Shown here piece after piece: positions 53,744-63,084 of a DNA stretch of 64,000 bases. Every line of letters begins with the position of its first letter. Within the stretch, counting starts at the first letter, position 1. Under the pieces are notes generated by a model that saw nothing but the letters and a program-made list of their open reading frames with translations, was not told where the DNA came from and ran no database searches. Source of the DNA: Lewinellaceae bacterium (GTDB taxonomy: Bacteria; Bacteroidota; Bacteroidia; Chitinophagales; Saprospiraceae); contig JACJYE010000004.1 in NCBI GenBank assembly GCA_020636255.1, positions 372,001 through 436,000 of the forward strand, read 5' to 3'. The position numbers and the translations under genes were made by a program.

Positions 53744-55411
53744 ATGAGCTTTTTATCTTCGCTGAACCGCCGGCAGATCATGCGCCAGCTCCAGTCCGAT
53801 ACGTTCCATCTGGCCGTCATCGGCGGAGGCATCACCGGCGCAGGCATCGCCCTGGACGCCGCTTCCAGGGGCATGAAAGTGGCACTGGTGGAAATGGATG
53901 ACTTCGCCTCCGGAACGAGCAGCAGATCGACGAAGCTGATCCACGGCGGCCTGCGCTACCTCAAACAACTTGAACTGGGCCTGGTCAGAGAAGTAGGCCA
54001 GGAACGGGCTATCGTCCATAGGCTGGCGCCCCACCTGGCCATCCCAGAAAAGATGTTGCTGCCGCTCACCAGAGGCGGGCCTCTTGGGCCTGTGCCGGCG
54101 TCTTTGGGGCTTTGGGTGTACGACCAGCTTGCCGGCGTCAGGGGCGACGACAAAAGGCGGATGCTCAACAAAGCCCAAACCCTGGCCCTGGAACCCTTAC
54201 TGAATGGCCAGGAAGGCGCGCTGCTCGGCAGCGGCTATTATGCCGAATATCGTACCGACGATGCCCGGCTTACCATCGAGAATATCAAAACAGCCGTACA
54301 GTATGGCGCAACCTGCCTCAATTATGTCAAAGCAACGGGGCTGGCCTATGAGGATGGCCGGGTTGTGGGTGTGCACTGTGAAGACAAGCTTACGGACACG
54401 GCATTCGATATTCGGGCCTTTTCGGCCGTAAGTGCCGCCGGCCCCTGGGCCGATGAGCTACGCAAAGCCGATAAGTCGCTAGACGGCAAGCGCGTTTTCC
54501 TGTCCAAAGGCATACATATCGTAGTCCCTTACGAGCGCCTGCCACTGCGCCAATCCGTATACTTCGATGCCCCGGGAGGCCGAATGGTCTTTGCCATCCC
54601 CCGGTTGCGGGCCACCTATATCGGCACGACGGATACTCCCTACCACGGCCCGAACGACGATATCCCCATATACAGGGAAGAAGTGTTATACCTTTTGAAC
54701 GCCGCCAACAACATGTTTTCCAAAGCGGCACTCGAACTAGGCGACATAGAATCGAGCTGGGCAGGCCTGCGGCCGCTCATCTACGAAGAAAACAAGCCGG
54801 CATCTGAGATGTCCCGAAAGGATGAGCTCTTCGAATCGCCCTCCGGCCTGCTTACCATTGCCGGGGGGAAGCTCACCGGTTATCGCCGCATGGCTAAGCG
54901 GGTAGTGGGCCGGGTGGCCAGAATGCTAAAACAGAGGCAAGGCATAAGCTTTCAACCATGCCATACCGATGCCATACCGCTCACCGGCGGCCCTTTTGCT
55001 GACATGCAGGAGGTAAGGGCATTTCAGGGGGCTATCGCTGCCAGGGCCGGCGCCGCTTACGGCCTAGGGGATTACCACGCCGCCTATCTGGTGGCTAACT
55101 ACGGCCGCCAGGCCGATATCATCCTGAACCGAATGGCCGCCTACACAGGAGATGCGGAAGTGAGCCTGGCCCGGGCAGAAGCCTGGTTCACGATCCACCA
55201 TGAGCTGGCCGCCAGGCCCCTTGACCTCTTCAACCGCCGTACAGGCCGCCTGTATTTTAACCTGCCAGGCATGGAAGGCGTGCTCGCCCCTGTGCTCAAG
55301 GATTTCCAGGAATATTTCGGCTGGACGGATGAACAACTCGCCCGGGAAAAGGCAATAGTGGAACAGGCAATGTACCGGGCGGCACATTTTGAAAGAGAAC
55401 AGCAAGGCTGA
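53744..55411 (+). CDS. glpD: Aerobic glycerol-3-phosphate dehydrogenase
   Basis: 555 residues, FAD-dependent and membrane-associated; oxidises sn-glycerol-3-phosphate to DHAP and reduces quinone. FAD fold HLAVIGGGITGAGIALDAASRG, the motif SGTSSRSTKLIHGGLRYL, TYIGTTDTPYHGP, and the C-terminal TIAGGKLTGYRRMAKRVV are all present. No glpK or glpF is nearby, so it probably serves phospholipid-derived G3P. Confidence 0.96.
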   Translation: MSFLSSLNRRQIMRQLQSDTFHLAVIGGGITGAGIALDAASRGMKVALVEMDDFASGTSSRSTKLIHGGLRYLKQLELGLVREVGQERAIVHRLAPHLAIPEKMLLPLTRGGPLGPVPASLGLWVYDQLAGVRGDDKRRMLNKAQTLALEPLLNGQEGALLGSGYYAEYRTDDARLTIENIKTAVQYGATCLNYVKATGLAYEDGRVVGVHCEDKLTDTAFDIRAFSAVSAAGPWADELRKADKSLDGKRVFLSKGIHIVVPYERLPLRQSVYFDAPGGRMVFAIPRLRATYIGTTDTPYHGPNDDIPIYREEVLYLLNAANNMFSKAALELGDIESSWAGLRPLIYEENKPASEMSRKDELFESPSGLLTIAGGKLTGYRRMAKRVVGRVARMLKQRQGISFQPCHTDAIPLTGGPFADMQEVRAFQGAIAARAGAAYGLGDYHAAYLVANYGRQADIILNRMAAYTGDAEVSLARAEAWFTIHHELAARPLDLFNRRTGRLYFNLPGMEGVLAPVLKDFQEYFGWTDEQLAREKAIVEQAMYRAAHFEREQQG

Positions 55412-55444
55412 GAGCTGCCCTAAGTTGTTTTTTAATCGTTACTT

Positions 55445-55487
55445 AGCGGTGTTCAAAAAACGAGTTCTCCATTCGAGATCCTGCGAT
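55445..55487 (+). repeat. Dispersed repeat, copy D
   Basis: AGCGGTGTTCAAAAAACGAG, then TTCTCCATTCGAGATCCTGCGAT. It lies between glpD and the GH31 gene, in the opposite orientation to the copies at 31822 and 62042 relative to the downstream gene. Confidence 0.6.
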
Positions 55488-55550
55488 ATTGCAGTATCCC
55501 CGAACTTTTTTTTGAGGATTCCATATCAGTAATCAAAGTCCGTAACGAGC

Positions 55551-58046
55551 ATGTCAAAACACCATACCGGCCCGGCTGTCAGCGACGAGCAGGCGCTCAC
55601 CGGGGAAAGATACCCCGATGTGTATTACGAATACAAGCCCGGCGAAATCGTTCTGTCCTATCAGGAGAAAGACGGCATTTTCGCCTACGAATGCGCCAGC
55701 GGCCTCTGCCTGAAAGTAGAAGTCATCAGTGAGGCCATCTTTCGTTTCCGCTATGCGCCCGACGGCCAATTCGAGCGTGATTTTTCCTATGCCCTGCTAC
55801 CACATACCCGGCAAAGCCTGCCCCGGATCACGGCCGGTGGCGACGAAGGGCATTATTTCATCCAGGCCGGCAAGCTGATCTGCCGCATCGGAAAAAAAGA
55901 TATGCGTATCACCCTGCTCGAAGCCGGCAGCCAGGAAGTACTCTGTGCTGACGCCGCTCCATATTACGCCCGACGCAGCATCAACCACGGCCTGGAGGAG
56001 GTAAAGGTGACCAAAACAGCCTCCGAGGGTGAGCACTACTTCGGCCTGGGCGACAAATCCGGCAACCAGAACCTGCGTGGGCAAAAGCTACAAAACTGGA
56101 ACACCGATTCCTTTGCCTACGGCAAAGATACCGACCCCTTGTACCGCAGTATCCCCTTTTACTATGCGGTTCGCGGCGGCAAAGCCTACGGCATCTTTCT
56201 GCACAACTATTTTCGCAGCCATTTCGATTTCGACTCCGAACATACGGGCCAGCTCACTTTCCGGGCTGAAGGCGGAGAGATGGATTACTTCTTCATCTAT
56301 GGCCCCGGCCCCATGGAAGTAGCGGAGCGCTACCACTGGCTCACCGGCGCCCCCGAGTTGCCGCCCATGTGGGCCCTTGGCTTCCACCAATGCCGCTGGA
56401 GCTACTATCCCGAAGACAGGGTTTACGAAATAGCCCGGGAATTTCGCAAAAGGCAGATCCCCTGCGACGCTATCTACCTCGATATCGATTACATGGACGG
56501 CTATCGCTGTTTCACCTGGGATAAGGAGCACTTCCCCCGGCCGCAGGCCATGATCGCAAGCCTCAAAGCACAAGGCTTTCAGACAGTTGTCATGATCGAC
56601 CCGGGCATCAGGGCCGACGACAAGCAATATGCAGTGTACCGCGACGGCCTGGCCAAAGATGTGTTCTGCTACCGGCCTTCCGGAGAATTGATGCGGGGGC
56701 CGGTATGGCCGCCCGATTGCGTGTTCCCCGACTTTACCAGGCCCGATGTACGCGAATGGTGGGGCGAATGGTACCAGGAGCTCTATAAGGCCGACGGCGT
56801 CAGCGGTTTCTGGAACGATATGAACGAACCGGCGGTATTCAAGGTCAACAGTGCCACCGTACCCGATGAGGTGCTGCACGGCTTCGACGGGAAGATGAGC
56901 AACCACCGGCGGGCGCACAACATCTACGGGCAGCAGATGTCGAGGGCAACTTACGAAGGCCTCAGAAAGCTGAACCCTGGCAAACGCCCTTTCGTGCTGA
57001 CGCGCGCCACCTTCAGCGGCGGGCAGCGTTACGCATCCGTCTGGACGGGCGATAACGTCGCCAGCTGGGAACACCTCCGCCTGGCCAACCTGCAATGCCA
57101 GCGGCTCAGCGCTTCAGGTTTCTCGTTTGCAGGCAGCGATATCGGCGGCTTCAAAGGGCAGCCCGACGGTGAGCTGTTCGTACGCTGGTTACAACTGGCT
57201 GTTTTCCATCCCCTGTTCAGGGTTCATTCCATGGGAAACAATATCGACGGAGCGGCGGAGGCGGAGGCGGAAGCCGTCCACGAAGCAGAACGCACCAACC
57301 GCGCCGACCAGGAGCCCTGGTCTTTTGGTGAACCGTATACAAGCCTTGCCCGTGAGGCGATCGAATTCCGCTACCGGCTGCTGCCCTATCTGTATACGGC
57401 CTTTTATTTTCATACTAAAAAAGGCCAGCCGATCCTGCGAAGCCTTTTCCTGTACAGCCCTTCCGACATAGAAAACCTGGGCCGCGAGAACGAATTCCTT
57501 TTTGGCGATGGCCTGCTGGTGATCCCTGTGCTGGAGCCCGGTGTTACGCTGCAAAAAGGCTACCTGCCAGAGGGGCGGTGGTACGATTACTGGCAGGGAA
57601 CCCTGTATGAAGGGCATCAGGAAGTGAGCTTGCCTGTCAGCCCTTCCCACATTCCGGTAATGGCCAGGGCAGGGGCCGTCATCCCCAATTATCCCGTCCG
57701 GCAATATACCGGCGAGAAGCCTTTGAATGTGGTTAGCCTGCGGGCCTATTACGGCAACGGAGAAGGGCATCTGTATGAAGACGCAGGAGATGGTTACGCC
57801 TACCAATCGGGCGAATACCGCCTGCGCACTTTCCGGACGCTTACGGGCCACCATCACTTCAGCCTGTCGCAGGAACAGGAAGGGCTGTTTGCGGTAGCGT
57901 ATAAAACGTTCCGGGCCGAACTGTTCGGGCTGCCATACAAGGCGGCCCACTGCCTGGCTGACGGCAGAGAGCTGCCCTTTCAACAGCAGGAGCAGGTTCT
58001 GGTGGTGGACATTCCGGAAGGCTTTCGCGAGCTCATCATCCGCTAG
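55551..58046 (+). CDS. Glycoside hydrolase family 31, probable alpha-glucosidase
   Basis: 831 residues. N-terminal beta-sandwich, then the catalytic barrel: GFHQCRWSYYPEDRV, DIDYMDGYRCFTWD, the nucleophile D423 in GFWNDMNEPAVF and the acid/base D501 in WTGDNVASWEHL. C-terminal beta domains complete it. It hydrolyses alpha-glucosidic ends, as in maltose, starch fragments or glycoprotein glucans. No signal peptide is seen, so it is probably intracellular. No SusCD pair is adjacent. The stop is 12 bases from that of the convergent DUF6438 gene. Confidence 0.93.
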   Translation: MSKHHTGPAVSDEQALTGERYPDVYYEYKPGEIVLSYQEKDGIFAYECASGLCLKVEVISEAIFRFRYAPDGQFERDFSYALLPHTRQSLPRITAGGDEGHYFIQAGKLICRIGKKDMRITLLEAGSQEVLCADAAPYYARRSINHGLEEVKVTKTASEGEHYFGLGDKSGNQNLRGQKLQNWNTDSFAYGKDTDPLYRSIPFYYAVRGGKAYGIFLHNYFRSHFDFDSEHTGQLTFRAEGGEMDYFFIYGPGPMEVAERYHWLTGAPELPPMWALGFHQCRWSYYPEDRVYEIAREFRKRQIPCDAIYLDIDYMDGYRCFTWDKEHFPRPQAMIASLKAQGFQTVVMIDPGIRADDKQYAVYRDGLAKDVFCYRPSGELMRGPVWPPDCVFPDFTRPDVREWWGEWYQELYKADGVSGFWNDMNEPAVFKVNSATVPDEVLHGFDGKMSNHRRAHNIYGQQMSRATYEGLRKLNPGKRPFVLTRATFSGGQRYASVWTGDNVASWEHLRLANLQCQRLSASGFSFAGSDIGGFKGQPDGELFVRWLQLAVFHPLFRVHSMGNNIDGAAEAEAEAVHEAERTNRADQEPWSFGEPYTSLAREAIEFRYRLLPYLYTAFYFHTKKGQPILRSLFLYSPSDIENLGRENEFLFGDGLLVIPVLEPGVTLQKGYLPEGRWYDYWQGTLYEGHQEVSLPVSPSHIPVMARAGAVIPNYPVRQYTGEKPLNVVSLRAYYGNGEGHLYEDAGDGYAYQSGEYRLRTFRTLTGHHHFSLSQEQEGLFAVAYKTFRAELFGLPYKAAHCLADGRELPFQQQEQVLVVDIPEGFRELIIR

Positions 58047-58058
58047 CGGAGTTTTGCG

Positions 58059-58625
58059 CTATTCCACATTCGGTTGCCAGTCCAGGCTCTGCGCCAGTTC
58101 ATCGAGGAATTGCTCAAAATGGATCAGGGCCAGGGGAGCGTCGTAGTTATCCTTAATGGCCTTTTGGCGCTGGCCATTATTGACAAAAGTCGTCGTTTCG
58201 GGTAAGCCTTCGAGGGTATGGCCATTTTCAGGATAGGTATCGGCCAGGCTAAAAAAGCCTGCCTGTTGTGCATGTTCCAGAATGCTATCCAGGTCCGCGC
58301 CCGGTACTTGCGCCAGGTAGATCCCAAGGCGCTTCACATACCGCTCGCCCTGGTAAACGGCCTGCCCATTGGAATAGAACTGCACCTCGTAAACCGGGCA
58401 GCGCCCATAGCAGGGCGCGCGCCTCAGGCTGGCCAGCAGGTGGGGCTCGTTTTTTGGCAGGAAGCTGCCAGCAGGCGTTTGTAATAGGGAATCCGGCCCT
58501 TGCCCGGTAAGCTTCCCCGCTCCATCCGGCGCGGCGTGGCGGTTACAGGAAAAAAAGGCAATGGCCAGGCATATCCACAGCAGGCCCGGGATAGAGCGTA
58601 TAAACTTCGTTAATCGTACCAGCAT
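58059..58625 (-). CDS. DUF6438 lipoprotein
   Basis: 188 residues. The signal ends in AFFSC, suggesting a lipoprotein. The core RRAPCYGRCPVYEVQFYSNGQAVYQGERYVKRLG is the DUF6438 signature, with two cysteines in C-Y-G-R-C. Function unknown. It lies 14 bases downstream of yidC and may be co-transcribed. Confidence 0.85.
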   Translation of the reverse strand: MLVRLTKFIRSIPGLLWICLAIAFFSCNRHAAPDGAGKLTGQGPDSLLQTPAGSFLPKNEPHLLASLRRAPCYGRCPVYEVQFYSNGQAVYQGERYVKRLGIYLAQVPGADLDSILEHAQQAGFFSLADTYPENGHTLEGLPETTTFVNNGQRQKAIKDNYDAPLALIHFEQFLDELAQSLDWQPNVE

Positions 58626-58638
58626 AGGAGCTCAGTGC

Positions 58639-60540
58639 TTATTTTTTCTTGCGCCCCTGCGTTCCGCGTTCTGCCTGAACGCGTTGCTGTTCTTTCAGGG
58701 CCTGCTCCAGGCGCTCCTGGAAGCCGCCTTTTTTCTTGGGTTTTTGCCGGTACGCTTCCAGCTCCTTCTCTATCTTATGCTGGTCGATAATGTAGTTTTT
58801 GGTAACGATCGTCTGCGTGATGTTCAGGATATTGCTGAACAACAGGTAACAGGTCAGGCCCGAAGCGAAGGTATTGAAGAAACCCAGGAACATGATCGGC
58901 ATGATGTACTGCATGTATTTCATAGCAGGGTTGGCCGTCATATCCATGTGGCGGGTATTGTAATAGGTGTAGATCAGGGTCGTAATGGCCCACAGCACGG
59001 TAAACAAGCTGACGTGGGCGCCCATGTTGAATGGCAGCTCGAAGGGAAGCCGGAAAAAGACATCGTAGGAAGACAGGTCGGTAGCCCATAGGAAGCTGGC
59101 CTGGCGGAACTCGATAGAAGCCGGGAAGAAGCGATACAAGGCAAACCAGATAGGCATCTGCAACAGCATTGGCAGGCAACCTCCGAGCGGGTTAACCCCG
59201 AACTCCCGATAGATCTTCATCGATTCGACCTGCTGTTGCTGGGGATCGTCCTTGTGTTTTTCCTTGAGGTGCTCCATACGCGGCTTCAGGGCTCCCATTT
59301 TCGACTGGGAATACAGCATGCGATAAGTCAGCGGATAGAGCAGCAATTTTACGATCAGCGTGAGGAAAAGGATGACGATGCCCTTGCTGCCGATGAAGCT
59401 CGACAGGAAATTGAACAGGGGGCGGATCACCCACCTGTTGATGGTCCCGAACAGGCTGCGGCCAAAGGGGATGACATCCTGAAGTTCGTACCCCATATTG
59501 TACAGGCGGTCGAACTCGTTGGGGCCGATATAAAAGGACATGCCGAAGGCCTCGTCCTGGCCGTGGTTATAGGGCAGGTTTATCCTGGAAACCAGTAGCT
59601 TAAGGTTATCGGCGTCCTCCGGCAGCATTTTCGTTTCCAGGACAGCCGAGCCGAACGCCTCATTGGCCAGCAATGAGCTGTTAAAGAACTGGTTAGCGTT
59701 GGACACCCACTTCACGCGCTTGTTGTCGACCTCCTCAACGTCATCTGAAGTACAGGAACAATAATCGGGGTCCTCATCGGCCGGTTTAAAGTATACGGTT
59801 GAATAGCGCCGCTCGTACTGTGAGTTGCGCTCCAATTTGTCCAGGTAGTTCACCCAGGTGAGCTGGATAGCGTCCTTATCCTGGGGAATAACCGTATTCA
59901 GGCCCTTAAAGGATAGCTCGTAGCCAATGTTATAGGTGCCGTCCTTGATGCTGTAGCGCTGCTCGAAATAGCCGCCGTTATCGGCAGGAGCGCGCAGCGT
60001 CAGGCTAGTGGCGTCGGATTGTGCAACCTGGAAATACAGGTCATCGGTATTGACCCCACCGGACGGCAGGTTGGCGAGCGGGATGAAGTACCCGAATTTG
60101 TTCTTTTGGTCATCGAGCAGCTTCAGCGGCACTTTTTCTTCCTTGCCGTCTTCACCGTCAACAAGCCTGAAGTATTTTTTCAGCTCCACCTCATTGATCC
60201 TGCCCCCTTTGGTAGATACTGATACCTTGAACAAATCGTTCTCCAGAACCATACTGCGGGCTTCGCCCGATGCTGCAGGTGTAAAAGGGCCGTAGGCCGT
60301 ACGGTTGCGCAACAGGAGCAGCGAGTCGGATGCTTCGATGGCCTGCTGCCCGGCTGTGCTGTCAACAATTGCTTGTTGTTCGAGCAACCGGAGGCTATCC
60401 TCCTGCTGTTGAGCCAGGGCGATCGAATCCTGGAGGCGTTGTTGTTCCTGGATCTCTTCTTTGGAAGGCGCCATATACTGCTGCCAAACCAGTAGCAACA
60501 GGAAGATGAGCACCAAGCCAATAATCGTATTCCTATCCAT
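58639..60540 (-). CDS. yidC: Membrane protein insertase YidC
   Basis: 633 residues, typical of Gram-negative YidC. One N-terminal membrane segment (IGLVLIFLLLLVWQQYM), a coiled, Gln-rich segment, a large periplasmic domain (about 85-350), then five C-terminal membrane segments with KGIVILFLTLIVKLLLYPLTYRMLYSQSKMGALKPRM and GGCLPMLLQMPIWFALYRFF, and a basic Lys-rich tail for ribosome contact. It inserts inner-membrane proteins alone or with Sec. A structured leader lies upstream. Confidence 0.97.
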   Translation of the reverse strand: MDRNTIIGLVLIFLLLLVWQQYMAPSKEEIQEQQRLQDSIALAQQQEDSLRLLEQQAIVDSTAGQQAIEASDSLLLLRNRTAYGPFTPAASGEARSMVLENDLFKVSVSTKGGRINEVELKKYFRLVDGEDGKEEKVPLKLLDDQKNKFGYFIPLANLPSGGVNTDDLYFQVAQSDATSLTLRAPADNGGYFEQRYSIKDGTYNIGYELSFKGLNTVIPQDKDAIQLTWVNYLDKLERNSQYERRYSTVYFKPADEDPDYCSCTSDDVEEVDNKRVKWVSNANQFFNSSLLANEAFGSAVLETKMLPEDADNLKLLVSRINLPYNHGQDEAFGMSFYIGPNEFDRLYNMGYELQDVIPFGRSLFGTINRWVIRPLFNFLSSFIGSKGIVILFLTLIVKLLLYPLTYRMLYSQSKMGALKPRMEHLKEKHKDDPQQQQVESMKIYREFGVNPLGGCLPMLLQMPIWFALYRFFPASIEFRQASFLWATDLSSYDVFFRLPFELPFNMGAHVSLFTVLWAITTLIYTYYNTRHMDMTANPAMKYMQYIMPIMFLGFFNTFASGLTCYLLFSNILNITQTIVTKNYIIDQHKIEKELEAYRQKPKKKGGFQERLEQALKEQQRVQAERGTQGRKKK

Positions 60541-60590
60541 TAAACAGATTTCTTTTCTAAACGATACTCTGAGCGCCAGGAAACTTCATT

Positions 60591-60645
60591 AAAGCCCTGG
60601 CAATCAGCTATTAATGTCAAAAAAACCAGGCTATTGCCGGGCTTT
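60591..60645 (-). promoter_or_regulatory. Structured leader of yidC with competing hairpins
   Basis: On the minus strand: CCCGGC-AATA-GCCTGG followed by seven Ts (plus-strand 60619-60641) looks like a small terminator. The same bases also belong to a larger stem, in which AAAGCCCGGCAAT (60633-60645) pairs with ATTGCCAGGGCTTT (60591-60604) except for one bulge. The structure may simply terminate transcripts of the upstream aminotransferase, or it may act on yidC mRNA. Confidence 0.5.
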
Positions 60646-60660
60646 TTCGCCAAAGCATCG

Positions 60661-60668
60661 CAAAGGTA
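60661..60668 (-). promoter_or_regulatory. -7 box of yidC
   Basis: TACCTTTG on the minus strand, exact TAnnTTTG. The predicted start is near 60654, about 114 bases before yidC and just before the terminator-like hairpin. No clean TTG at the right spacing. Confidence 0.4.
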
Positions 60669-60768
60669 CAATATTGTCTGCGCTTGGCGTAAACAGAATG
60701 GATGATTCTTGTTCACACATCGACAAAGCGGGCCTTAATCGTGGCCAGCAAAGAACGACAGCACGCTT

Positions 60769-62031
60769 TCAAAAGGCAGGGCCAGGAGCAGGCCTTCTGG
60801 CTGCCGGGCCTGTCGTAGCGGCCTGAGTAGCCTGCTTTTTGTAGGGGTATTCCTTCAGGGCCACTTCCAGGCAGTCCATAGCGGCGTCGAGGTCGTGACA
60901 ATTGAGCACATAAGCGAGGCGCACTTCGTCGACGCCCAGGCCCGGCGTAGCGTAAAAGCCTTCGCCCGGAGACAGCATCACGGTCGCTCCCTGGTGTTCG
61001 AATTCCTCCAGCAGCCATTGGCAGAAGTGCTCGGCGCTATCGACCGGGAACTTTGCGAAACAGTAGAAGGCGCCCCCGGGGCGGTAGCTCACCACGCCCT
61101 GCATGCGGCTCAGCCTGCCGTAAACCACATCGCGGCGGCGGCGGTATTCATCCCGCACTTCGTTGATGTAGGTGTCTTCCATTTCGAGGGTAGCTTCCGC
61201 CAGGATCTGGCCGAAACCCGGCGGGCTGAGGCGCAGCTTGGCATAACGCAATACAGCCCCCAGAACCTGCTGGTTGCGCGTCACGATAGACCCTACCCTG
61301 GCGCCGCAGGCACTATAGCGCTTGGAGATAGAATCGATCAGGATGGCATGTTCCTCGATGCCGGGAATATTGAGGATGGAGAAAAACTCGTTGCCGTCAT
61401 AGCAAAAATCGCGGTACACCTCATCGGCGAACAGAAAGATGCCGTAATTGCGGGCAAGGCTGCCCAGGCCTTCCAGCACCTCTCTGGAATAAAAAGTACC
61501 CGTAGGGTTGCTGGGGTTGGTGATCAGGATAGCCCGTGTTCTGGGGCCAATAACCGATTCGAAAGCCTCAACATCCGGCAGGGCAAAGCCCGTATCGATA
61601 TAACTCGTGATCGGCCTGATGTGAACATCGGCGATCTGAGCAAAGCCATTGTAATTGGCATAAAAAGGCTCCGGGACGATCACTTCGTCTCCCGGGTCGA
61701 GGCATGCCAGCATGGCGAACAGTATAGCTTCGGATGCGCCAGTGGTGACGATGATCTCATTGGCCTGGGCTTCTATCCCAAATTTGCGGTAGTAATCGGC
61801 CAGCTTGCGCCGGTAGGAAGCGATACCTTCCGCCGGGCTGTATTCCAGAATCTTAAAAGTCGTCTCGCGAACTTTCTGCAGGGCATAGGCCGGCGTTTCG
61901 ATGTCGGGCTGGCCGATATTGAGGTGATAGACGTGTTTTCCTGCCGCTTTGGCCTTATCGGCAAAAGGGATCAACTTTCGAAATGGAGACATGGGCACTT
62001 TCCCGCCCCTCTTGGAGATCGAAGGCATCAC
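60769..62031 (-). CDS. PLP-dependent aminotransferase, class I (aspartate-aminotransferase-like)
   Basis: 420 residues. Fold-type I aminotransferase: HLNIGQPDIETPAYAL at the N-terminus, YSPAEGIASYRRKLADYY, ITNPSNPTGTFYS, FADEVYRDFCYDG, the PLP lysine in IDSISKRYSACGARVGS, and the C-terminal GEGFYATPGLGVDEVRLAYV with the substrate carboxylate Arg. Close relatives transfer amino groups among Asp, Ala, aromatic amino acids and 2-oxoglutarate; the exact donor is unclear. A low-complexity Ala/Pro tail of about 20 residues ends the protein. The dispersed repeat at 62042 lies just upstream of the start. Confidence 0.92.
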   Translation of the reverse strand: MMPSISKRGGKVPMSPFRKLIPFADKAKAAGKHVYHLNIGQPDIETPAYALQKVRETTFKILEYSPAEGIASYRRKLADYYRKFGIEAQANEIIVTTGASEAILFAMLACLDPGDEVIVPEPFYANYNGFAQIADVHIRPITSYIDTGFALPDVEAFESVIGPRTRAILITNPSNPTGTFYSREVLEGLGSLARNYGIFLFADEVYRDFCYDGNEFFSILNIPGIEEHAILIDSISKRYSACGARVGSIVTRNQQVLGAVLRYAKLRLSPPGFGQILAEATLEMEDTYINEVRDEYRRRRDVVYGRLSRMQGVVSYRPGGAFYCFAKFPVDSAEHFCQWLLEEFEHQGATVMLSPGEGFYATPGLGVDEVRLAYVLNCHDLDAAMDCLEVALKEYPYKKQATQAATTGPAARRPAPGPAF

Positions 62032-62041
62032 AATTGATTTT

Positions 62042-62086
62042 AGTAGTGTTCAAAAAACAAGTTCTCCTCTGGAGATTTTTTGATGG
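62042..62086 (+). repeat. Dispersed repeat, copy E, directly before the aminotransferase
   Basis: AGTAGTGTTCAAAAAACAAG, then TTCTCCTCTGGAGATTTTTTGATGG. Read toward the aminotransferase (minus strand), it is a CTCC-AGA-GGAG hairpin, then TTTTTTGAACACTACT, ending 10 bases before the ATG. It fills the whole gap between two genes. Confidence 0.6.
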
Positions 62087-62887
62087 TTACTCAAGGGGAG
62101 CCAGGCTGGTAAAGGCCCCTTCCGGTACGGTATCGAGGATGGCGATGCCGGTGAGGCTCCTGTCGCTACGCTTGCCACTCAGGAGTACACCGCCGTACCA
62201 CTGGTAATCTTCCCAGGAAGTAACGAAATTGGGGCCTACATCCGAAGCGTGAGCAAAATAAGCCCACTGTACCACCAGCCTGGAATCTTTGCTGACGAGC
62301 ACCTGGTATTTGTTCTGAGGCGTATCGCCTACATCTGTGAAAGTCAGTTCGAGCATATCACAGGGCTCCCCTTTCAGAGAAGGAGATACACCGCCGTATT
62401 TCAGTGTAACGCCCGAGTCTTTGAGCTTAAAAGGCATCAGCAGCCAGTAGGAATCGTTGATCCAGAGGCTTTTTGCCCGTTGCATCCGGTTTTGGAGCGT
62501 ATCCGGGTTCTCTATGGTGGCGCCCTGCTCACTGGCCAAACCAGTGCCATCGTTGATGTTGACGATGTACACCGCTTTATGCTTGGGCACTTCGATGCGG
62601 ACATCGCCCGTGTACTTATCCCAAAGCAAGGTGCGGTTGCCAAAAAAGTCCCATTTGATGTAATGCGCCCTGTCCCAGGCATTGCGCCCGCCCATGGCCT
62701 GCATAACGGAGTCGGCAATGCTTATGGCCAGTGCATCGGAGCCCACCGTATCAAAACCAGGCGCCGGCGGGTTGTAGATGGGCGTTGGCGGTGTTTCCTG
62801 TGCTGTATCCTGGCTGCCTTGCGAAGGTTTGCAGGCAGTAAATACCATAACGACTGACACTGAGAAAAGAAAGATCAGCTTTTGCAT
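62087..62887 (-). CDS. Hypothetical lipoprotein, 266 residues
   Basis: The signal ends in MVFTAC, a good lipobox. A Pro/Thr-rich linker follows, then a beta-rich domain that starts with ADSVMQAMGGRNAWDRAHYIKWDFFGNRTLLWDKYTGDVRIE and ends near TSWEDYQWYGGVLLSGKRSD. The order of strands resembles the LolA/LolB-like fold, but this is a weak inference. Bacteroidota have many such proteins of unknown function. Confidence 0.75.
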   Translation of the reverse strand: MQKLIFLFSVSVVMVFTACKPSQGSQDTAQETPPTPIYNPPAPGFDTVGSDALAISIADSVMQAMGGRNAWDRAHYIKWDFFGNRTLLWDKYTGDVRIEVPKHKAVYIVNINDGTGLASEQGATIENPDTLQNRMQRAKSLWINDSYWLLMPFKLKDSGVTLKYGGVSPSLKGEPCDMLELTFTDVGDTPQNKYQVLVSKDSRLVVQWAYFAHASDVGPNFVTSWEDYQWYGGVLLSGKRSDRSLTGIAILDTVPEGAFTSLAPLE

Positions 62888-62981
62888 CTGCCCAATTTTT
62901 AGCGAAGATAGGTATTAATAAGGGAGGTATCCAACCGTATAGCCTGATGATTTGAGGATACCATATCTCTGAAAATGATAA

Positions 62982-63008
62982 GGCCCGCCGTACAAAGTAC
63001 AGCGGGCC
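62982..63008 (-). terminator. Hairpin after the OmpA/HhH genes
   Basis: GGCCCGC-C-GTAC, loop AAA, GTAC-A-GCGGGCC: an 11-bp stem with one mismatch. Downstream on the minus strand the sequence is TTATCATTTTC, a weak T-tract. It lies about 75 bases after the HhH gene. Confidence 0.6.
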
Positions 63009-63084
63009 TGTTCGTAATAGGTGCTTACAGGGCTATGTTGCCCAAAAGAAAAATCAATAATACAAGAGGCCTGTGGCCATAACG

